In this document: piece after piece, positions 55,401 to 64,000 of the stretch | How positions within the stretch are numbered: position 1 is the first letter of the stretch | How the letters are laid out: each line of letters begins with the position of its first letter | NCBI RefSeq assembly: GCF_000151315.2 | Contig: NW_011887294.1 | Location: forward strand, 58,361 to 122,360 | DNA length: 64,000 nt | Direction: 5' to 3' | Source: Capsaspora owczarzaki ATCC 30864 | Lineage: Eukaryota; Opisthokonta; Filasterea | Position numbers and translations under genes: made by a program | The notes under the pieces: model-generated | Told to the model about the DNA's origin: nothing | What the model saw: only the letters and a program-made list of their open reading frames with translations | Database searches by the model: none

Positions 55401-55808
55401 AATGCCAATGCCAATGCAGGCATCTCGAAGTGAGTGCTGCAGTGATGTAACATTGAAAGGTCTGCTGCTCCCTCCACTGCACTCACCATCAGCACATCGC
55501 CGCGCTTCTGCTTGGACATCCCTGGGCAATCTAACGAGACAGAGCAGAGAGAAGCAGCAGCACGCAGCAGTGAGCAAGTGACGTTGTGGGATGGATTTCG
55601 CACAGCGTCTCTGGTTATTCAGCACCCCCCCCCCTACCGCCAGTCGAGCTCCTCCACGGCACGGATGATCTCGGGCATGACGCCGTATTCTGTGGTCGGA
55701 ACGTCAGAAGGATGAGAGTTGAAACAGTGAGACCCAGTGACCCCCAAAAACGCAATGGTGCTGGATTTCATTGGATTTCGTTCGCTTGTTACCTTCAAAG
55801 GCAGACAT
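52436..55808 (-). CDS. DDX1: DEAD-box RNA helicase DDX1 (with SPRY domain)
   Basis: RNA helicase with a SPRY domain inserted between motif I and Ia; in animals part of the tRNA ligase complex. Exons, read right to left: 55808-55793, 55689-55638, 55530-55487, 55330-55301, 55182-55074, 54968-54849, 54758-54661, 54538-54403, 54323-54247, 54163-53957, 53831-53753, 53643-52436. Motifs: [15 protein letters not shown] (Walker A across a 30-base exon); SPRY ([48 protein letters not shown]); [39 protein letters not shown]. Exons 1-2 read [22 protein letters not shown], a perfect DDX1 N-terminus. Exon 3, however, keeps LPRDVQAEA in that frame and RGDVLM in another. A start at 55519 ([11 protein letters not shown]) gives an intact 698-residue protein without the Q motif. 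Confidence 0.93.
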
Positions 55809-56200
55809 TTGGAACAAACGAGCACAGCAAATGTAAATGTGGACAAGAACAAAAAAGTGAGAGTGGCTCAGTGCGAATGCAACCCCCCAAACCCCCAAAT
55901 CCCCGTTGCGTAACAGTAACGCACTTTGAAAATCGCTTTTGGCTCCACATTCAGTAAGTCCTGTCGGTTCTGCTGCTGCTGATGCTTTTGGCTCAACATT
56001 CAGTTTCTGCTGCTGCTGCTGATGCTTTTGGCTCTCTTCTCGACCTGTCATCATTTCAAGCTCGCTTTTTGGACACGATCGTTAGTTCAACGTCGCTGAG
56101 TTTGCAAACTTTGGCATTTTTGCCATCAGCATTGAATTACGTGATTCATTGTGGTTTTAGTGTGCGCACTCTTCCTTTGTTGCTTTTTTGCTGAGAGAAC
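55809..56200. other. Divergent promoter region between DDX1 and the AAA+ gene
   Basis: A short imperfect duplication is visible: a TGCTGCTGCTGATGCTTTTGGCTC-like segment at about 55970-55994 and again at 56010-56035. No coding signal. Confidence 0.55.
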
Positions 56201-59200
56201 ATGTCATCCTCAACAACCGCTAAACCCACTTCCAGCACCACTGCTGATGCGGCTGCGACGTCCCCTGTTGTCGCTAATGCTGCGAATGCTGCTGATGCTG
56301 CTGAAGCTGCTGATGCTAGTGCTGCGGCGGAGGGTGCATTGTCAGCAGCCGTGCACTCGCTGTCGATTGCAGTCGGTTCCGTTCCCGATGCGCTCCTCCC
56401 CGCCAAGCTGCAGGAGCTCGCCGAGCACTTCCCCGAGCTCCACGCCACCCTGTCGCCGGGTGTCATTCTGGCGTGCTCCAAGCGCAGCGACACGCCGTTC
56501 CCGACCAACAGCGAGTACATGGAACACGTAAGCATTCGCAATTGCCAATTTCTAACTTTAGTCAAAAATAATAACAACAACATTGATCACAAGTATTTCG
56601 TGTCAACATCGTTCGTCGCTCAGCGAGTCAGACAGTCAAAGATGATAATGTTGTGTGACCGTTGCAGCACAACAAAAAAAAACATGCAGCACTTGATTTT
56701 TCGTTTTGATGCTTTGAAACAACATCTTCTCACTACACCCGATTCTGTTTGTTTGTGTTTTGGTTTGAACAGTGGCTCGCATACTTCCATGTGCGCAGGA
56801 CAATCATCTGCTTGCAAGAGACCATCCGTGGATTGAGCACGTACAACCAAATCCTGAGCAAGAATGTCAACGGCGACGCAGACTACATGAAGCGGGCTGG
56901 ACGTGTTTTGGGCGAAGTGCTCGATTTCCTGGCCAAACTCATGGAAATGCGCTTGGCTGCGCACGCATCGCAGAAAGTGCTCGCTCCGCGCCTCGTGCGC
57001 ATGTGCCAGGCGTTCAACATTCCCGAAAACCGCCTCGTGGCCGTCGTGTTCATCGTGCTGCACTCGAGCGAAATGTTTGCGTTTGACCCGCGCGACTATT
57101 CCAACGGCGACATTTTCCTGACGCTGATGGCGCGGTACACTGGCCTGACCCTGAGTGACGCCATCCAGTTTGTGGATCCCAGCCGCTCGTACATCAAGGA
57201 AGGCCTGATCAACCTGGTTGAGGACGCGCAGTACCGCTACCCTCCGAGCATCCCGCAGCACGTCTTCCCCATTCTCTTCACCGAGCACGTGTCGACCGAC
57301 GTGCGCCTCAAAGTCGACGGAACGACGCTTGCCAAGATTCTGGACGAGGAAGACGGCGATGAAGCAACCGCGAGCTCCGCGCAGGACGACGATCGCAGCG
57401 ACGACGACGATGCCAATGAAGGCCAAGAATCTGCCGACGAGGGCGAGCAAGCCACTTCAAGTGGCGACGCTACGGTGGGTGAGGACACGAGCGACGACTT
57501 TACCCTCGTTGACGCTGGCAAGCACTCGAAGAAGACCAACAAGAAGAAGAAGACGAGCAAAAAGGTGCTAGCTCGCTCCGGCTCGACTGGCGGCCCTCGC
57601 GAGCAGGAGGAGGACAAGGATTTGTACGACTTGCTGCGCGAGCAGCTGCAGTTTGAAGAGGAAGAGCGCAAACTCAAGGAGGCGAGCGGCGAGAGCGCAG
57701 AGTCGGCCACCGATTTGGGTGCCTCGGCCTCTGGGTCTGGTGCCTCGGCCGCAACCGACGAGCTCAAGCCGTACACGACCAACCTTGGCTACCTGAGCGA
57801 CCACTTTGAGTGGGTGTCGCTGCGCTGCCGTGTCTCCACGACCGAGCGCGAGGTCTCGGACGACAACTTTGGTGTGAAGGATGTCAAGGGCGAGCAGCAA
57901 CTTCGCGAGATGAAGGCCAAGGAGAAGATGCAGCGCGCCCGTTGTGTCAAGCGCATGGAGCTCACCGTCAAGGAGGGCACGTGGCTGCCCCGTCTCGAGC
58001 GTCTCGTCCTGATTCTCCAGCTGGACGATTTCGAGCGTCAAATCCTGTGGACGCTTGCCGGCAACAAGCTGAGCAACAAGGTCGGCCCCGAGATGGGCCG
58101 CTGGAGTAACCGCGGCTCGTATGTGTCGGCCTTTACGGTCGGGCAGCTGCTGCACATGTACTCGGAGGATTTCGAAGACGAGGTTGGCCGGCGCAAGTAC
58201 TTTTACAAGAACGCGCGGCTCGTCAAGGAAGGCGTCATTCGCCTGGCCGATTCGGTTGTCAGCGGTGAACTGAACAACTCGCAGGTCGAGATGGACCGCC
58301 GCATGCTTGACTTTGTGGTTGGCCTGGAAACGGAGGTGTCTGAAATGCTCGATGGCTCGCACTTGTACACCCCCAACGTCAAGCTCGACCAAGTCATTCT
58401 TGCCGAGGACCAAAAGAAGATGGTCATTGACACAGTAACCACCTTTGAGCGCTTCAAAAAGCTGCGCAAGCGCCTTGGCTTTGACGAGTTGGTTCAGGGC
58501 GCTGGCATTCTTCTGATGTTCTACGGCAAGTCTGGCACGGGCAAGACGATGCTGTAAGAAGGAGGCATTTTTTTTTGCTTTTTGGTGTTTCCTGTTTGGT
58601 TGTTTGTTTGTTTGTTTGTTTGTTTGTTTGTTTGTTTGTTTGTTTGTTTGTTTGTTTGTTTGTTTGTTTGTTTGTTTGTTTGTTTGTTTGTTGTGGGGGA
58701 AAGACACTCACCGGTTGTTTTGATTTCGCGTTGCTTGAAATCCTCACTTTTCAGAGCAAACGCCCTGGCTTCCCATCTCGGCAAGCGCATTCTGCTGATC
58801 AACTTCCCGTCGCTTGGCTCACAGCCCGATCAGGTCATCAAGTTTATCTTCCGCGAAGCCAAGCTGACCGACGCCATTCTGTTCTTTGACGAATGCGAGG
58901 CCCTCTTCAAGTCGCGCGAACTCGGCGGATCGTCCAACATCAATCTGCTGCTGACCGAGATTGAGCAGCACGGTGGCCTCAGCATCATGGCGACCAACCG
59001 CCCGGTCGACATTGACGAGGCCATGCACCGACGCATCACGCTCGCGATCGAGTTCCAGCCGCCGACGAACAAGCTTCGCGAGCAAATCTGGAAGGCGCAC
59101 GTGCCCAACACTGGCGTGTTTGACAGCTCCATTGACTGGCACTACCTGGCCGCCAAGTACGAGCTGGTCGGTGGCCTCATCCGCAACAGCGTTCTGTCGG

Positions 59201-60271
59201 CCCTGTCGTTTGCGGTCGCGCGCAGCGAGGTGGACAACTCGGAGGTCATGATCACGCAGGCCGATCTGGAGCGCGGCGCGCTGCTGCAGCTCAAGGGCCG
59301 CCTCAACATGGTCGATTTCGACCGGCGTGTGGTGCCCACCCGCGGCCTCGAAGACATTGTTCTCTCCAACGATGTGCGCAAGCGTGTTGGCGACATTATT
59401 GCTTTCGAGAAGGCACGCCAAGTGCTCATCTCCGAGTGGGGCTTCTCCGAAGCCATGTGTCGCGACCAAGGCACCAGCTGTCTCTTTGTTGGCCCACCCG
59501 GCACTGGCAAGACGATCTGCTCGTAAGGGCTCTTGTTGAAAAGAATGATGGTTTGGTTTTACGTATTTTTTTTTTCTGGAGAGCGATTGTGTTTCTGAAC
59601 TGTCCCTCACGCGCTCTGTCTCATTTGTGTCCGTTTTTTTTTCCTCTGGAATCCGCAGAGAGGCGATTGGTCTCGAAACAGGCAAGGCTTTGAAGATTGT
59701 CAACTGTGGCGAGCTCGTGTCCAAGTGGGTTGGCGAAACAGGCAAGAACATTGAGGCCATCTTCAAGGAGGCGCGCGCCGTCGACGCCATCCTCGTGTTT
59801 GACGATGCGGAAGGCCTGTTTGGCTCGCGCACCGAGTCAACCAAGTCGTCGACCGACCGCTACGCCAACATGGACACGAGCATTCTGCTCTATCACATGG
59901 AGCGCTTCCCTGGCGTCGTGATTCTCTCGACCAACATTGCTGATAGCATCGACCGTGCCTTCCTCCGTCGTTTCCGCTTTATTGTCGAGTTCAAGCTCCC
60001 TGACGCAGCCATGCGTGCCAAGCTCTTCCGTGACCATCTGCCGACCAAGGTCCCCATTGCCAACAACATTGACTTTACGGATTTGGCCCAAAAGTTCTCA
60101 CAGTTCTCCGGCGCCAACATTAAAAATGTCTGCTTCAAGGCAGCATCCCGTGCGGCGCTGCGTCCCGCTGAGGAGCGTCGCGTTCTGCTTTCCGATCTGG
60201 AAGAGTACTGCGTGGAAGAAGAGTTTGCAGCGGGCATCAAGGGTCGTCCTCCGACCGACATGTTCTCTTGA
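56201..60271 (+). CDS. Tandem AAA+ ATPase with large N-terminal region
   Basis: Exons 56201-56527, 56773-58553, 58755-59522, 59659-60271, giving 1162 residues. N-terminus: Ala/Ser-rich, then a helical region with no family I recognise, then an acidic Ser/Asp/Lys linker (about 300-400). Before the first ATPase is a segment like the winged-helix part of bacterial tandem AAA proteins (LERLVLILQLDDFERQILWTLAG). AAA-1: P-loop GKSGTGKTML (about 693-702), Walker B ILFFDECEALF, ATNRPVDID, HRRITLAIEF. AAA-2: P-loop GPPGTGKTICS, pore-type SKWVGET, Walker B ILVFDDAEGLF (second acidic residue Asp, not Glu), STNIADSID, RRFRFIVEF. It ends after a helical lid. Cytosolic by default; no signal peptide. Substrate unknown. 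Confidence 0.8.
58601..58692 (+). repeat. TTTG tetranucleotide microsatellite in an intron
   Basis: About 23 near-perfect TTTG units inside intron 2 of the AAA+ gene, beginning some 47 bases after the donor site. Confidence 0.95.
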
Positions 60272-60472
60272 ACACGTTCTTTAAGTGTGTGTGTGTATGT
60301 GTAGGGGGTGGCTCTTTGTTGCGTGATGTGGGTGTATGCATGTAGCACGTCAGTGTTGTAAAAATCCGAGTCGATCATTGGTCAAGTTCACATCATTTGG
60401 GAGTTTTGGAAGAAATCGTTTTTGTTGTTTTGTTATTAATGGGAACAGTGAATCCACCAACGCAAAAAGTGT

Positions 60473-61443
60473 TTAGTGGAGGACGCCAAGAATCTCAACG
60501 TCGCGGTACAGAGTAAACTCCTAAGCAACGAATCAAGTTTACAAAATGACAAACACCAAAAGTGAGACAAAACCGAGACATGAGCACGAAAGTTACAACC
60601 AAGCGACATACCTTGTCGTCGAGCTTGATCTTGTTGCCGCCGAACTCGGGGAGCAAGACCTTCTCGCCGATCTTGACCGACGGGGGGATGAGGTTGCCAG
60701 CCTGTGCGAGCGAGGAGGTCACGGAATTTTGAGCAAAAACACGACGAGACAGTGCAAGAGAGAGAGAGAAAAAATGACCGAATCGGCCATCGAGGTTACC
60801 TGATCGCGAGCGCCAGGGCCGACAGCAATAACAACACCCTCGTTCAGGGCAGGAACGGCAGACTCGGGGAGGAGAATGCCAGACTTGGTCTTCTACTCGA
60901 GAGAGAGAGAAAAAATCGGATCGATCGTAACGGAGCCCATCGCCATTGATACAAGTGGAAAGTTTGGGGATGGTACGTGTCATTTTCAGACAACCAGCAA
61001 TCATGGAATCATGGAATCAAGAAGCAGGACGACAGGGGTGAGTGTTTGAAAAGGACCATCCATGTGCTTTTTCTGGCGTTTCCATTGGCACTCTTGTCAA
61101 TTCACATCGACGGGGAGGACACTGAGACGCACCTGGGGAGCGACGAGACGCTCGACGAGAACGCGGTCGAACAGAGGCTTGAGGCGACGGGCGACGTTGG
61201 CAGCCTGAACACAAGCGCGAGGTAGAAGCAAGAAGAAGCAGAGTGAGGCAAAAGTTAAGACAGAACGGCGAAGACGACGAAGACGGAGAAGCGCGATCGC
61301 ACGGGGCAACACGCGCAGTGTCCGATGAGGGGAGCATTGAATGCGATGGGAGCAGTGCACCATAGATGATGAGATGAGAGGAGAGAGAAAAAGAGCGAGG
61401 CGAAGAGCGGGAAGAAGCAGAAGACAAGTCAAAACGTTACCAT
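60473..61443 (-). CDS. HSPE1: Mitochondrial co-chaperonin HSP10 (GroES)
   Basis: Lid of the HSP60 chaperonin in the mitochondrial matrix. Exons, read right to left: 61443-61441, 61204-61133, 60892-60800, 60701-60612, 60520-60473, giving 101 residues, the normal family length. The first coding exon is only the ATG, followed directly by the donor GTAACG. The protein reads AANVARRLKPLFDRVLVERL, KTKSGILLPESAVPALNEGVV, IAVGPGARDQ, then KIGEKVLLPEFGGNKIKLDDK and EFTLYRDVEILGVLH. The mobile loop (about 24-36) and the roof and base strands match GroES. There is a short Arg-rich N-terminus, and no cleaved presequence is needed in this family. Head to head with HSP60. Confidence 0.93.

Positions 61444-64000
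<2,557 letters not shown>

Overview
This window is nuclear DNA of a unicellular eukaryote. It is gene-dense, with about 24 protein genes on both strands. Introns are mostly 60-120 bases with GT..AG ends and a few GC..AG ends, intergenic and longer intronic DNA is full of poly-T/poly-A tracts, and coding exons are GC-rich. The gene content points to a unicellular relative of animals, most like the filasterean Capsaspora. It mixes animal-type signalling and cytoskeletal genes (a three-SH3 plus SH2 Nck adaptor, a WIP/verprolin protein, an F-BAR protein, a triple-PH protein, a single-pass LRR receptor with a tyrosine-rich tail) with genes that animals lack or that are best known from fungi (the ERMES subunit MMM1, a WOPR-domain transcription factor). 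The species is an inference; no rRNA or organelle sequence is present.

Layout. 1-1500 (-): 5' part of an F-BAR gene. 1538-3209: an incomplete LTR retrotransposon with a 5-base target duplication, sitting just upstream of that start codon. 3215-6598: no gene seen. 6599-8053 (+): WOPR-type regulator. 8537-10375 (-): short LRR protein with a myristoylation-type N-terminus. 10862-15500 (-): three-PH protein. 15858-18389 (-): tRNA-splicing endonuclease Sen34, then methylthioribulose-1-phosphate dehydratase. 18531-22716 (+): HemK/PrmC methyltransferase, then a TRAPPC14-like protein. 22865-24526 (-): MMM1. 25046-27356 (+): mitochondrial citrate synthase. 27641-30158 (-): glutaredoxin-like protein, then TFIIF beta. 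30456-32742 (+): glomulin-like helical protein. 34117-36762 (+): LRR receptor built from ten 72-base exons. 37283-39493 (+): PA-TM-RING ubiquitin ligase. 40031-41627 (-): WIP. 43488-45623 (+): GUF1/LepA. 45765-47383 (-): PNPO. 47956-49245 (-): Nck. 50788-52311 (+): WW-domain protein. 52436-55808 (-): DDX1. 56201-60271 (+): tandem AAA+ ATPase. 60473-61443 (-) and 62836-64000+ (+): HSP10 and HSP60, head to head around a perfect heat-shock element.

Functional themes. Mitochondria are strongly represented (citrate synthase, HSP10/HSP60, GUF1, MMM1, HemK, glutaredoxin-like, probably PNPO). A second set fits phosphotyrosine-to-actin signalling (LRR receptor, Nck, WIP, F-BAR, PH protein). RNA and transcription genes are Sen34, DDX1, TFIIF beta and the WOPR factor. 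Exon coordinates were worked out by hand from splice signals, reading phase and conserved protein motifs. They are internally phase-consistent except in DDX1, where the first exons and the Walker A exon do not share one frame.

Most notable: the homogenised, two-exon-period LRR exon array; a WOPR factor and an ERMES subunit in an apparently holozoan genome; a tandem AAA+ protein whose second Walker B reads Asp-Asp; the HSP10/HSP60 shared promoter; and a dispersed direct repeat on both sides of the LRR receptor gene.
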